A stretch of DNA of 64,000 bases from Diadema setosum (taxonomy: Eukaryota > Echinodermata > Echinoidea > Diadematoida > Diadematidae), in assembly GCA_033980235.1 (NCBI GenBank), contig CM067062.1, forward strand, positions 11,122,027 through 11,186,026. Direction: 5' to 3'. The notes below the pieces were generated by a model, which saw only the letters and a program-made list of their open reading frames with translations, did no database searches and was not told where the DNA came from. Below are positions 25,191 through 37,317 of the stretch, piece by piece. The position numbers were made by a program, and so were the translations under genes. The first letter of the stretch is position 1, and each line of letters opens with the position of its first letter.

Positions 25191-25619
25191 TGAACATTAG
25201 AAGTTTTCATTAGGAGTATGGAGCTTTTCTGTCAGAGTGTTAGCCAGTCACAGCCCTTTTCTCAATCCAATCTTTTCACTATCATATCCTATCTGAAGGT
25301 TGGCCAGAAATAATTTTCACGCAAACAGTTTCATGATCTTGCCAACTTCCCCTTCAACTCTCCCATCCGGCACCAATTGTAATCTGTCCATAGGAAAATG
25401 TTCTTGGCAAGAATAATCAAAGATAATACAAGATTGTATATCCTGCATGAACTCGTTTACATCCTGCATTATGAAAGTGGTCTGTGAAGTTATGTAACCA
25501 CACTATTTCCCCCCCCCCCCCCCGAAGGATAATGATAATGACAAATGACAAAGTTTATACAGGCCAGAGTGTGTCAAAAAGGTGACCCACCATAATTTTA
25601 GAGAGTAAGTTTCAACAAA

Positions 25620-26220
25620 AGAGGAATTCCAGTCCAGTTATAAGTTAGATTTAAAAGAACATGTAAAATCTTATAAGAACAACAGTGCAAATTTGATCAG
25701 AATTGGATAAAAATTAGGGAAGTTATGAAAGTGTGAAGTTTCGCTAATTTCTGCAGAACAGTCATACAATTAAATGAATATGTAAATGAGTGAGTTGAAG
25801 ATGTCATTACCTTTTCATAACTTTCCATTAACCTGTATAAAAAAAAAATGACAAAAATTCAGTGTTTTTGTTATGAAAGTACAAAACATGATGTTATTCC
25901 TGTTTGCATCAATTCAGAATAATGATCAATTAAGCAGCTCAGGATTTGAGACTGGAGCGTAATTGGGGTTAAATGCAAAACTGAAATTTCACAAGTTTAT
26001 GTACAAACTGTAAATCAAGTTGTGAAAGGATGACATCATTACCTCTATGTTTGCATATTCATGTTGACTGTTCAAGAACTGTTTCCTGAAAATTAGTGAA
26101 ACTTCAAAATGTCATAACTTCCATATTTTTCATTAAATTTTGATCAAATTTTCATTGTTGGACTAAGAAAATTTTACTCCCCCTTCACAGAATAATTTCT
26201 AATTGCCCTGGAATCCCCCT
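25620..26220. mobile_element. Palindromic MITE-like element next to exon B
   Basis: The left part (AGAGGAATTCCAGTCCAG, later GAAGTTTCGCTAATTTCTGCAG in pieces, TGTCATTACC) is an imperfect inverted copy of the right part (GGTAATGATGTCATCC complement, TTAGTGAAACTTC, CCCTGGAATCCCCCT). So the whole 0.6-kb block can fold into a long hairpin. No clear target duplication is visible. The right end is only 31 bp from the first base of exon B. Confidence 0.6.
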
Positions 26221-26251
26221 TTACGAAGTTACATATTTTTTTCTTGTATAG

Positions 26252-26361
26252 GTGCAAGACCCAACAACTCTCCAAGCTACAACAACAACAGCAGCAACAC
26301 CAATAGCAACAACAGCCGTGGACTTGTGGCAACAAGCAGCTTTGAATCAAGCATCAAACCA
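26252..26361 (+). CDS. Exon B: Asn/Ser-rich linker of the smoothelin-like gene
   Basis: This exon of 110 nt follows the acceptor TTTTTTTCTTGTATAG and precedes the donor CCA|GTAAGTT. With the single G left by exon A (or X), it opens with Gly (G+GT) and encodes GARPNNSPSYNNNSS, an Asn/Ser stretch, and ends SSFESSIKP in phase 0. It contains no domain; the AAC/AGC codon run suggests slippage-driven growth of a disordered linker. The acceptor's pyrimidine tract starts directly after a MITE (25620-26220). The exon call rests on good splice signals and matching phase with both neighbours (phase 1 in, phase 0 out). The start codon is far upstream. Confidence 0.7.
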
Positions 26362-27925
26362 GTAAGTTGTCATGCATTTTCCACCTTGCCCTGACATTTG
26401 TGCCAACCAAAATGACTTCATTACAAATGATGAAATGCAAGGTGTTAAAGAATATTCCTGTTTCTGCACTACATTGCTCCTGGAATTCCTTAGAAAAATT
26501 CCAGCACCCTCTGTTATAATGCAGAGTAAGCCATTATTTAGTCTTACCATGGAGGGTTTTGTTGTATAACTCATCTTGCATTTTTGAAAATGAATTCCTG
26601 AAAATACTGTTAAGAGAATGAAACCATATTCCACCATAGAAATAAGAAAAGAGATAATGAATGGGATGGAATATGGTCCAAGAAAAGAGGTAAAGTGTGA
26701 GAATAGGAATCTAGAAGGGATGGCGCGAGTCTAAATAAGGATGAGAGGGGTGAAAGAGTTGCCAGAGGATTTTGTAAGATGACTCGAAGTCACTTGCTTT
26801 TATTAGGAAACACAGAGGCACGTAATGCCTCCTGTGAGACTGTGACTCAAAAATCGAATCAAGAACCATCTCTTCTGTCTCAGAGATTTTAGTTGTTTGT
26901 TCTTCAGCTCATCACGTCCCAATCCTTATACACTACTAACTCTTTAAATGACCTATTTTAGCTCAGGGAGTGTCTGAATTGTTTTTGTTCCTCTGGGATT
27001 TTATCACCTTCCAATCCCTACACAGTTTGGTACTTCAGATAAAAACAAGAGCAAATACTTGGTTAGGGGTTTGTTAATCAGTGTAAGCCAATAGCTTAGT
27101 CATTTGAATGCAACTGTAGTCAGCTATTTGTTCATTTGTTACACTTGCTGTATATATCATTGTCTTCAGGTGTAACTGTTGTTATTCTGAAGTCCTTTTC
27201 CTGTATGAATTTTCTAAACCGTGACTGCAAAATATTTAGTATGACTGTGATATCTAAAGCCTGGTTGTATCCAGCATATTATATTATAGTCATTTTTGTT
27301 GATTCAGTTATCATCACTTTCATATTTCTTGTACTTCATTTCTATAAAAAAAAAAGTTGCACAAATTGGATTGTAACAAGATCCCACAGAATGATATCTT
27401 GTTAGTTCCAAATATCCTTTTTTCAATTAAGAGCTGATACAGTTTGGTTCTAAAAGCTGCTTGTTAGCCCTTTGAGAGTTATAAGAGAGGACGGCTATTG
27501 ATCATTTGCAGGCGATCTGTTCTTATCAAATTGCTGATATAATCATTTTTAAGTACTGATCTCCTGTAGATATGTATTCCTGAAAGGAAAATATTAGATA
27601 AGTACAACTTCATCTAAGTCTCCTTTACTTTGAGACTATCTTGGCAATGTCAGTGTGTCTCATACTGCACAGTCTATTTTCAAATTCTTTTATAAGTTAT
27701 GTCAAAGTAAATCTTAAAATCAGAGACTCTTCTTTCCAGATGATTAAATGCCCTTCAGAAGTGGGTGATCACATGACCCCTGTAGTGTCCATCGTCCAGT
27801 AAGATAGAGGCGAGAGGATATCACTTGTGACAATGACTTACTTCCCCCTTGAAGAGATTGGAAAACAGATGCTGATGGAGGTTGTGGCCTGCTTGCATGT
27901 ATTTTCATTTAGAGGACATCAAGGC

Positions 27926-28313
27926 TTAAAGGGATCGTATAGTTTTGGTTGAGACTAATTTCAGGTTTCTAACATTTTTGGTAAGATAATGAGAAACCTC
28001 CTATGAAATATGAAAGAGCATGTAATTCCATGAGGAATTCAACGTTCATTTGATGAAAATTGGTTTTGAAATGGCTGAGATATCCAAAACAGAGCGATTC
28101 CAATAAAGTGTGGGACCCACATTTTATTACGATTGCTTTGTTTTACTTTGTTTTTGGATTTTTCAGTCATTCTAAACCCAATTTTCATCAAATAAATGTT
28201 GAATTCCTCTTAAAATGGTATGCTCTGTACTATTTCATAAGTGTTTTCTTGGTATCTTGCAAAAAGGTAAAAGCCCGATTCTCATCTCCACCAATGCTGT
28301 ACCACCCCTTTAA
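27926..28313. mobile_element. TTAA-bounded palindromic MITE, copy 1 of a family
   Basis: It is bounded by TTAA at both ends (CTTAAAGGGATCG on the left, ACCCCTTTAATC on the right). The arms are inverted copies: GATGAAAATTGGTTTTGAAATGGC on the left in pieces, and CATTCTAAACCCAATTTTCATC on the right. It shares its sequence with 29025-29423, and a half-copy lies at about 43201-43378. It is noncoding. Confidence 0.75.
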
Positions 28314-28629
28314 TCTTAGCCCGTGAGGCCATGGAGGAATGGGCTGTGGAAATTGCCATCTTTGTCCTAGTTAAATTGGCAACTTTGATCTTTATTGTGT
28401 ATGCCGAACAGGAGAAAGATGAGATGAAATTTGTTAATAGAAAGTTACACAAATTTGCCAATGTGCGAAGAAAATAATAGCTTTAATCCCCCAAATATGT
28501 GTTGTTATACATTCAGCAACTTTTATGCTTTTGAAAATTCATCAACTGGACGAGCAGTAATTATCTAATATATTGAGAATAAGGAAAGGCTCATTTTGTT
28601 TTTACTCTACACTACACGGGAAAACTGGT

Positions 28630-28790
28630 TAACTTTGCACCTTTACCATTGTCTCTCTGGGAACAGCTTTACGGGTGCAACTTTGCACCTTTCAGACCAG
28701 TGTCACAATTGGACCACCTTTAAAGGTGCTCCCAGCATGACATTGGTCTGCACCTTTTAAGGTGCAAACTTGAACCTATTTTTCTTAGTT
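28630..28790. repeat. Cluster of palindromic CACCTTTAAAGGTG-type motifs
   Basis: A perfect 14-bp palindrome CACCTTTAAAGGTG lies at 28715-28728. TGCACCTT-TT-AAGGTGCA lies at 28749-28766, and GGTGCAACTTTGCACC near 28675. Further TTTGCACCTTT words lie near 28635. Together they make about five CACCTT/AAGGTG half-sites within 160 bp. Whether this is a degenerate mobile element end or a protein-binding cluster is not known. Confidence 0.5.
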
Positions 28791-29024
28791 TGTATGTTAT
28801 GAAGCACCAGTTATAAGAATTGTAAAAAAAAGAAGATAAATATACAGTTCCAAACAACAGAAAATGTAGTTTTATTCATTCAGCAGTTTACAGGGGCTTT
28901 CCTTCTGTGTTCAAGTTTTCTTCAATAAGATGGTGCATCACCCAGGCAATTAGAGGTGTGGATGTTTTTTTTTTTTTTTTTTAAATAAGGTTACGGTACC
29001 AAAAATAAAAAAGTTGCGGCATTC

Positions 29025-29423
29025 TTAAAGGGACTGTACAGTACTGGCAGAGGTGGGGATTCATTTGAACATTCCTAAGTGAGATTACCGGTATAATGAA
29101 AAGCCTCTTATGAAATATGATAGAGCATGTAATTTTAAGAAGGATTCAACATTTATTTGATGAAAATTGGTTTTCAAATGGCTGAGATATATCCAAAAAA
29201 GTGCTAATAATAAAAGGCGACATGCCGCAACTTTATTAGGATCTCTTTGTTTCACCTTGTTTTTGGATATCTCAGCCATTTCAAAACCGATTTTCATCGA
29301 ATAAACTTTTGATACCCCTCAGAACTGCATGCTCTTTGACATCTCATACAGTGGTTTCTGAATATCTCGCAAAACGTTAAAAGCTAAATCCTCACCTCGA
29401 CCAGAACTGTACACACCCTTTAA
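29025..29423. mobile_element. TTAA-bounded palindromic MITE, copy 2
   Basis: It is bounded by TTAA, with TTAAAGGGACTGTACAG at the left and CTGTACACACCCTTTAA at the right. The arms around ATGGCTGAGATAT and ATATCTCAGCCAT form a long hairpin. It clearly belongs to the same family as 27926-28313, which lies about 0.7 kb away in the same orientation. It is noncoding; the antisense open frame is a by-product. Confidence 0.8.
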
Positions 29424-30387
29424 GTTCCACATAGGTTTTCCTAACATAACAGCATGTGAAGATGAAATATGGCAATACTGTTGTCGCCTGACAAATCTAT
29501 CCTACTGAGAACCAACATTTTGAGAATGTCGTTGAAGTTTTGCAGAAAATTGGGGGAAGAACTGAAAAAAAAAATAATGTGGATGGAACAAGATGAATAT
29601 ATTGAGAGATTGTGGGGGAAAAGGAAATTTAAAGAAAAGGAAAAAATTATTTGAACAGTCATAAACTAGACTTATCTTGTCTAAAGATAATGAACAACAC
29701 AGCTTCACCATCACATGAATGTGAGGAAAGGGAAACCAATATTCAGAGCTGCAGTAAAAGTATCAATACGGTGGCTCTCTTTTCATGGAAAATCTAACCC
29801 ACGCAAGTCTTCTATCCAGAACACAGGATATTACCAATGATCTCACAGCAAATAGATCATAAAATGTGACAAGTATGTGAGATACCCTGTAAAGAATATT
29901 GTCGATTTCAATTTGAATCTCCTGTATGTTGTTTGATAGTGGTAAGGCATCATGAAGGAATATAACGAGTAAAAAGTCCATTCATGACATAGATCTTACC
30001 CGTTACTATCTAATTCTAAAATCACCATAGACTTCTTTACTTACCTACCAGGTTTCTGTGGGCAAAGTTTTATAGAAGACTGCTTACCATAATGTCCCAT
30101 CTTACAACACTGAGTAGGGCAATCAATGGACATAATGAAAATGGACATATTTAAAAGTAAGTTACTTTGAATTGGTCACACTTAGGGCTAGATTGCCATG
30201 CATAATGGGTTGCACCCAGATAATCTACATACATTTTTTTTTTTTGCTTTTGTAAAATATCTTGCAGTCTACATACCAGTAAGTATGGTATATAGAGAAT
30301 CAATTCATTCTCTCTCACATTGTGAATACATACTCATCTTGTGGTGTCAATATAGGAAGAGGATGCATAAAGAACCAAGCAATCCTA

Positions 30388-30640
30388 TATCATCGCTGGG
30401 GTGACAAGACCTCGTATCTGACATTTTGATGAAAATGACTCTTTTGGATTAATGGTCAAATATTGGGTTAAGTGATGTCCTAGCCAAATCCCAACTGTCT
30501 TACCCCAAAAATGAAGCCCCGATGGCATGTCAAAGGAAAGGCTTTCCCATTCGCTATAGTGCTTTGGCTGCCATGCTTTTTGGCTCTCCTGAACAGTGGA
30601 CATTTTGTAGATACGAGGTCTTGTCACCCCAGCGGTGATA
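30388..30640. mobile_element. MITE, 253 bp, about 32-bp terminal inverted repeats
   Basis: TCATCGCTGGGGTGACAAG at the left continues into ACCTCGTATCT. The exact complement, AGATACGAGGT then CTTGTCACCCCAGCGGTGA, ends the element at the right, with one mismatch in about 32 bp. TA flanks both ends (30388-30389 and 30639-30640), which is compatible with a Tc1/mariner-type target. The internal open frame (antisense, 80 codons) is probably chance. Confidence 0.8.
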
Positions 30641-30832
30641 TGTAGATGTCATACCATTGATGCAGTCATCAAGTTTGTTGCATTGATGTTCATCATTCTC
30701 CTCATCATTATCAATATCCTGTCATTATGATTATTGTCGTCATACTTTTCATATATCCACCTTCACTATCACTGTCATCTCCATCAAAATCTTTATTGTT
30801 ATAATTTATACACCATTTATACACAATTGCCA

Positions 30833-30899
30833 TCATCATCATCATCACCACCATCACCATCATCATCATCATCATCATCACCATCACCATCACCATCAC

Positions 30900-30958
<59 letters not shown>
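30833..30958. repeat. CAT/CAC microsatellite
   Basis: A run of CAT repeats, with CAC interruptions in its first half and a pure (CAT)n tract in its second. The long Met and Ser open frames over it on both strands are not genes. Confidence 0.95.
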
Positions 30959-30959
<1 letters not shown>

Positions 30960-33072
30960 AACATACCTCCTCCCACTCAGTCATCCTTATTGATACTATT
31001 ATACTGATGCCATGACTTTCACATTTACCACTCTACATCACTGCATGATATCCCAAGAACATCAGTAACACCAAACTCTTTATCAACAACACCTGCACCA
31101 TCATCATCATCAGCAGAAGCAGCATCACTGCTATCATTTTAAGCTTCATCATCCCTGTCGTCATCAGTGCAAGCCCTCTAGAAATATTACCCCCGACTAG
31201 CGATGTAATGACAATATCCCATGCAGCGATGATGGCGCATTAGAAAGGTAGAGCACGCCGACTCTAGGGTTCTCCCACTCTAAAAGGTCAGATGTCTAAA
31301 TTAGGGTAAAACCAGCTCCTAATCTGGTTTTGGAAGCCACTGCCCAGGCTTAATCCCAGATTGGTGCTCTTATTCCGCAGACTATGTGGAACAGCGTTAA
31401 GTACCGGGTCCAATCCCACGGGCAAGCTGTTAGGCCGAGCATCACCTGATGAGGAGGTGGGGTGGGGGTGGGTAGGGGGGAAGGGGATAAATCGGGCATT
31501 TGTATCAGCTTGTCTCATCCCCTTCATGCATACCACACCCATTATAACAAGCCGATAAGCGGCTCTTTTTGACATATCTAGGATTAGTAGAAAACATCTT
31601 TCTTATCCAGTTTCTGGCTGATGTCCAAAGTGAAAGGCAAATCGTGTTCAAATTCTCAGAAGAAAGAACGAAAACAAAGATGGCTACATCTGAAGGATTT
31701 AAAGCCCTCACTGTTTCTTTCAGCATCTGATTCATTAGACTCATCTCAAGGGCTTAAGTCATTAGTATGTTGACTGCATATTGTATGATTCCATTCTTTG
31801 AGTGAGAAACGATTTTGTTTTCTGGATGAAAAAGGCAATATGTGTGTATACTAGATTCATCACGCACTGACACAGCAGTATCTATTTTTAAGTGAAATGG
31901 CTGCTCCAGGATCAAGGACACTTCAGAAAACCAGCTTTGCACCCACAAAGATTTTTTATTTTTTTTTGCTTTATGTTGATATTTTGCACATTTCCCCAAT
32001 CCCCAGAGATTCTTTATCATCTGTTGTTGGGACATAAATGAAATGTTTAGTGGGAAATAGGCTACGTGTATGCCAGATTTTGCTACAAACCAGCTGATAT
32101 CCGCAAATCCAGGTAAAAGCCAGCTTGTCATTCCATTAACAAGAAAAATGAATTCCCCTGATGAGGCATTGATTAAGAAACCACGCAATATGAAAAAATA
32201 ACCTTAGAATTTGATTTTCTCCAGGTTGCAGTGCTTAATGATGTTCAGTTAGCACATTATTCTCTGTAGCTGCTGAGAAATCAGTTATGCTTAGAAGTGG
32301 CTTTTCATTGGCTTTCATCCAAAGCACCAGGCAACCAGACAATTTTATTCACATACAGGAAGTTAACAAACTAGCAAACAAACATTATTTGGGGGAATGA
32401 CTTTGTCATATTTGTGAGGTTGATGTTCACTTTGAGTGATTATGACTTTTTGTTTCTTTTTTGTATGTGAAAAAAAAATATGTGAAAAAATCTGAATGGA
32501 AAAACTTCAAGTGGATGATGTAGGGTTGTGATTATTTATTCTGTTAGTAGCCTTTCTGATTAAGCTCTCTTTTATCTCTTTTTCCATTTTCCCTTTCTCA
32601 AGAACTTTAGTTCTAATGTGATATTGATTCATCCAAAGTGCATTTTAATAAAAAAATCTATATGTTTCCCCAAAAAAACATTAATTTCTACCACTGACAT
32701 GTACAATAACTATGTGCATGCATAAATATGATCACAGAATGAAAGGGTTTATTATGTCTCTGGGGAAGCTCTATGTGGAAAATACAAAAACAAAAACAAA
32801 AGCAAAAATAAATTAGTGCATTTTTTTGTTTGTATTTTGGATGTAAACAGATGTTTCAATTCTGGTCAGTTTAGTGAGCCAAACAGCCAATCGCGTGCAA
32901 ATGCACTTCATGTGACCTTTTACCGTTCTTTTACTGTCAAGTCCGATCGCATATTTCATGCCTTTACGTGGGATTAGCAATACACATGAATCAAAGAAAA
33001 ACACTTCCTTCTGGGGAAAATATGAAGTGATCTCCCACACAAGTTGCCACAAAGTGACATAATTTCTCTCTC

Positions 33073-33073
<1 letters not shown>

Positions 33074-33109
<36 letters not shown>
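33074..33109. repeat. GT dinucleotide microsatellite
   Basis: A pure (TG)n tract of about 36 bp. The frames reading His-Thr through it are artefacts. Confidence 0.95.
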
Positions 33110-33113
<4 letters not shown>

Positions 33114-34338
33114 GTTGTTGACATGAGCGTTTCTTGGGAACGTTATATTTTTTTCTGTCAGTGTATGACAGGAAGGTCTGCATTCTCCGATCTGTAGTTG
33201 ACACTTGGCCACATCCTATTAAATTTCTCTGTCTCCTCGTCAAAAGGATGTTTGCGTCTCTAGCGCAGTCTCTACTGGGAATAACACAAAAGTACAATTC
33301 TTGCATGTTACACATGTTTGATAGGTGACCATAGAAAAAAAGAAATGTGGAAAATTTTACAAAACAATCAAAATATCACATGCAGAAACTGTGGGTATGA
33401 TTTTAGCAAAAAGTTTGGAGTTGTTTTTGCCAGAGGTGTTCAGAAGTAATTGAAACAAAAGATTGTTTTCTTGTTATTGTCATTTAGGGTTTATTGCAGA
33501 ACAATTTCAATGTAAGAAGCTGTCAGTTTCTTTTTCTGTCAAATCTGAGGCAAATTGTCAGAAGCAGACAATTATAAATTCAAAGTAAGAATTCCGTTGA
33601 AAACCTGCCTGTAGATGACACTCACATGCATTTTCTTTCCAGATATTTTTCTCTCTCCACCTTTAAAGAAAAAAAAAACATAACTTATTACAAAAGGTTC
33701 AATTAAAAAAAATCCTAAATCCTATAAAATGCTAAAAGTATAAATCTAAACATGGGAGTTGCCAAAGTATGAATGTGCTAGTAATCCTTATTTGTTATTT
33801 ACACTGTTTGTTGTGTGCATTTCTTATATTCCTATTGCTGGTTTGATAATGATTACAATGATGATTCCATTACCAACAGTTTTACCATCCAAACTTTTCT
33901 CCTCATTTGTGTCTTTTCTACACTTTAATTTGAATGTTGCAAGGTTGAATCTTGTGTAGACTATGGCCAGTATTCATGTGGTCCTTAAAATGTAGGTCTA
34001 TATATATCGAATATAGTATTGAATTTAGATATATGTATATGAGGGAATGTGCAATTTCCCTTTCTACGTGTATTTTCTTTGTTGATAGAACTGGTGTGAA
34101 ATAATTTGTATGGTAATGTAATATAGTGTGCCAGTATTTTTCTTTTTCAGTGGGGGAGGGGGATCAATATGAATTGTTTGTTGTATAAAGTGTGAGTTTG
34201 GTCATGGATTCTTTTTTTTTGTGTGTGTGTGTCTCCCTGCTGTAAAGTTTAATGATTCATTTTTCATCAAAATTGATATCAACCAAATATGGATAGTCTT
34301 TTGACTTTCATTTGGTGTTTTTATGATAATGTCAATAT

Positions 34339-34369
34339 TGAATTGAATTGAATTGAATTGAATTGAAAA
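34339..34369. repeat. GAATT pentanucleotide microsatellite
   Basis: About five consecutive ATTGA/GAATT units. A shorter version occurs near 13378-13392. Confidence 0.85.
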
Positions 34370-35379
34370 AATGTCCTAAATCTGTGCTTCAGTGCTCAGG
34401 ATGTGTTCACACTGCTCCACCATCTAGAGGTCTGATAGTTCCCTTTAAAAAGTCAAGCCAAGTTCCCCTTCCATTTTATAGGGCCAGGAGGGCAAACTGT
34501 TGTTGTGACCTTACATGACCTCTGCCCCCAGGTTGACCCCGTAGCAGAGAGGTAACTCACAGTCAACTCAAATGCTGTCTTTTCCCCCCATTTCTTCCAT
34601 ACCTTTAAGCCCTAACTGATCCCCGCTAATCAGTCCACATTCTTGGTGTCATGTGATATTCGTCTGGAGGTCACATGACGTGTGCCAGTAAAGACTTTAG
34701 TGCCTATACATACCATACCGCTAAACCTGGTAGGATCCAGATACAAAATGAAAGACTTCCTAAAGAAAACTGATGTATGACTATGGTATAGCTTCATCTC
34801 GAGAAACATGGGATAATGGAGAATTGGTACCAAAACTACTTTATGTACAATGTGATGAGTCTTTCAGCGGTTTTTCTGCATCTTTCTTCTCAGTTTGCTT
34901 GATACAGTATGGTGTACTTGTAGCTATGGAGCTTTTATCACTACCAGGAATATGTTGTTAATTCTGTTATTCCACACTTAATGTAATTTGATATATCAAG
35001 CTTTTTATATGATATTGTATAGGCCTCTATATTATTTACACCAAATTGAACTGTTTCTTCTCGTACAATTTACATTCAATTTGACATTGTTATGTAAGAT
35101 TTTTTCCCCTATACATATTTCTTTAAACAATTATATATACAATCTGTATTAGTGCATTAGAACAATTAGTTGATATGATTTATGACATATCAACAAATTT
35201 TGTTGTAAATTGTAATAAAAATGGAATGCAGAAATAAACTGATCTGAATTTAATTGGTATAACATATTGAACTTAATATGATATATTTCTTAAGGCAAAG
35301 TGCATTCTTATCAAGAATTGCAAATGGGTAAATCAAAGGAAAGAATGCATGTTCTGATTTTTTTTATAATTCAAATACA

Positions 35380-35525
35380 ATGAATATGAAAGAAGGAAGA
35401 TGAGAGAGATAGATAAGCTAAAGAGAGGAATAAAGGAAGATATAGAAAAGGATAGAAAGAGATACAGGGAGAGATATAACAGAGAGAGAAGAGAGAGAGA
35501 GATGAAAAGAGAGAGGGGACCAATG
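35380..35525. repeat. Purine-rich GA tract
   Basis: The plus strand is almost entirely A and G, with GATA/GAGA words, 0.4 kb upstream of exon C. It is noncoding. Confidence 0.6.
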
Positions 35526-35909
35526 TGATTGGAGTTGATGCTAAAAGGAGGCACATAATTTCTACGTCATCAGATGATCATTGCCAATACTAGAGCTCCT
35601 AATACGGCATTAACATTCATATAACGAGATTCATCTACCGATGATTTACTCGAATGTGTGGTCCAGGCGACGTGTGTTGCAGACCTTGGCAGCATTGCAG
35701 CGGGAGAGAAGCTTGTTTGTTTGCGGCATTCTGTAGATGAACTTGCACTTTTTTTCTTCTTTCAAATGTGATTAAGATGAACCAATCAAGGAGCATTGCA
35801 TGATGTATATAAGCCAATATGCGGGGCATGACATTCTGTTTGCATTCGAGTAATCTCATCCCCATTATCAACACTGCCAATTGTTGTAACCTTTCTGCTT
35901 TGCATCCAG

Positions 35910-36626
35910 GATGGGGCAGTTATCCTCAAGAACCATGGGGTCCTGGAAGATGTGGAGAGTTCGGGGACGACGGCAGAGAAACTTCTCAGCACAGATCCGG
36001 AGACGGAAGGTGTCCCATCGCTTCCGGAAGATGCAACGAAAGAGGACAGTTCAAAGGTAATTGAGGAGGGTGTTGTTACAGATGAAAAGACTGAAACATC
36101 CGTATTGCCATCATCACCATCATCATCATCCTTACCACCACCACCACCACCACCACCACCACCACCACCAAAGCCATCATTATCATCATCATCATCATCA
36201 TCCGCATCATCTGCATCATCGCTGCCCGAGTCAGCTGCAATCCTCCCAGATTCCCCGCCAGAGCCAAAGGATACCAAAGACATCGCTGAGGAGGATACAA
36301 CCTCATCTGGAGGAAGCAGTTGCCACGGAAACCGGGAAATGGATAATGCTGCGGATGATGTTCAGAATGCAGGCAGCAAGATGGAAGCGCCTACCTTGTC
36401 CTCAGAACCAGTACCATCTGAAAAAATTGAAGAGGGGGATGCAGCACTTTGTCAAGAAGATGGCAGCAAAGACTGCGCCGAAAAGCAGGAGGAGGACAAG
36501 GGAAGCAGTGCTCCCAAAGTGGATGATGCTGTTGCCATGGTAAGCCCAAGGGAAGACGGGGAGTTGGATGCTGATGATGAGGCATCTCAAAGTGATGGCA
36601 TCCAGGCTAGGACGGGATCTAAAGAG
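35910..36626 (+). CDS. Exon C: Ser/Pro/Glu-rich disordered exon with poly-Pro run
   Basis: This exon of 717 nt (239 codons) is in phase 0 at both ends. The acceptor is TTTCTGCTTTGCATCCAG; the preferred donor is AAAGAG|GTGAGT at 36627. It starts DGAVILKNHGVLEDVESSG, continues through STDPETEGVPSLPEDATKED, then a Ser-Pro run with 12 consecutive Pro (36133-36171), a Ser tract, and an acidic/Lys-rich end (EKQEEDKGSSAPKVDDAV, REDGELDADDEASQSDG, ARTGSKE). No folded domain is seen after the first 20 residues. Two more in-frame donors lie inside it (AAG|GTAATT after 36056, ATG|GTAAGC after 36539), each also phase 0. Alternate-frame His, Pro or Asp runs over the repeat are shadows. The phase fits B and D. 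Confidence 0.8.
36112..36222 (+). repeat. In-frame CCA and TCA trinucleotide tracts within exon C
   Basis: TCA/TCC codons (Ser) flank a pure CCA run at 36137-36171 that encodes poly-Pro. Being in frame, length changes would alter only the disordered region. The mirror TCA tract is repeated in exon D. Confidence 0.9.
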
Positions 36627-37282
36627 GTGAGTACTACCTCTGGGCTATGCCTCATTCTCCTCTGCTTATACTAATCCCACTCATAACTCCCATTTTCATC
36701 TCTCATCTTTTATTCTCTTCCATCCGCATCTTCACTATATCCTTTCCTAACATTTCCACGATGGAATCATATTACCGCTTTTCATTGAATTGAATTTGGG
36801 AGCATGTGTATATTCTCAAAATTGGATCTGAGACTGAATATGATGCATACAGTTTTCCTCTGTATTTTTGTTGAAGTATAAAAATTACATGGCACAAAGA
36901 TGGAAGAGGTAAGGTTAGATTCATATGCAGTTGATTCATTCCTCACAGTGTTACAAGAAAAGCATTTCCATTTTCAACAGCATATAAGTAAGAGAATAGC
37001 AAGAGTGAAAATATATCCGGTATCATTCTGGACATTAAGAAGATGTAAACTGATAATATATCTAAATTACAATGGAATCTGTAGCATAATGAAAGAATGA
37101 TATTTCTGTATCAGAAAGTTGTTTCAAAACCGGGCAGAACAAAAGACACAATGAACTTTTCAAGCCGCCGTTTTCTAAAAAAACAAAACAAAACAAAATT
37201 TCTAAAAACTTCAATGGTTTCAAACAACCTCCTATGCTTTGACTGTGCAAACAGTCAAACCACATTATCTTGTTTTCCTTCT

Positions 37283-37317
<35 letters not shown>

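Larger units (their letters stand above)
11269..26251 (+). other. Long intron (or 3' UTR then intron) between X and B
   Basis: This 15-kb stretch has no supported coding exon. The first 1.6 kb is unique AT-rich sequence with AATAAA words at 11988-11993 and 12872-12877, so it could act as the 3' UTR of a short X transcript. Further on are a possible regulatory island (13660-13860), a TTAA-bounded MITE (15430-15786), the 3.5-kb foldback element (17737-21273), purine-rich low-complexity DNA (22220-23030), a 120-bp tandem array split by a MITE (24400-25190), and a palindromic element ending 31 bp before exon B. Homopolymers such as C-runs near 18724, 24980 and 25509 are also present. Confidence 0.5.
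26362..35909 (+). other. Intron between exons B and C
   Basis: This 9.5-kb noncoding stretch contains two TTAA-bounded MITEs of one family (27926-28313 and 29025-29423), a short palindrome cluster (28630-28790), a 253-bp TIR element (30388-30640), a large CAT microsatellite (30833-30958), a GT microsatellite (33074-33109), a GAATT tract (34341-34366) and a purine-rich tract (35380-35520). No exon of matching phase was recognised. Confidence 0.6.

Noticed and set aside
30711..30961. Poly-Met and poly-Ser open frames
   Set aside because: Pure consequence of the CAT microsatellite.
36061..36543. His-rich frame overlapping exon C
   Set aside because: CAT/CAC reading of the TCA/CCA tracts; the phase-0 frame agrees with both neighbouring exons instead.
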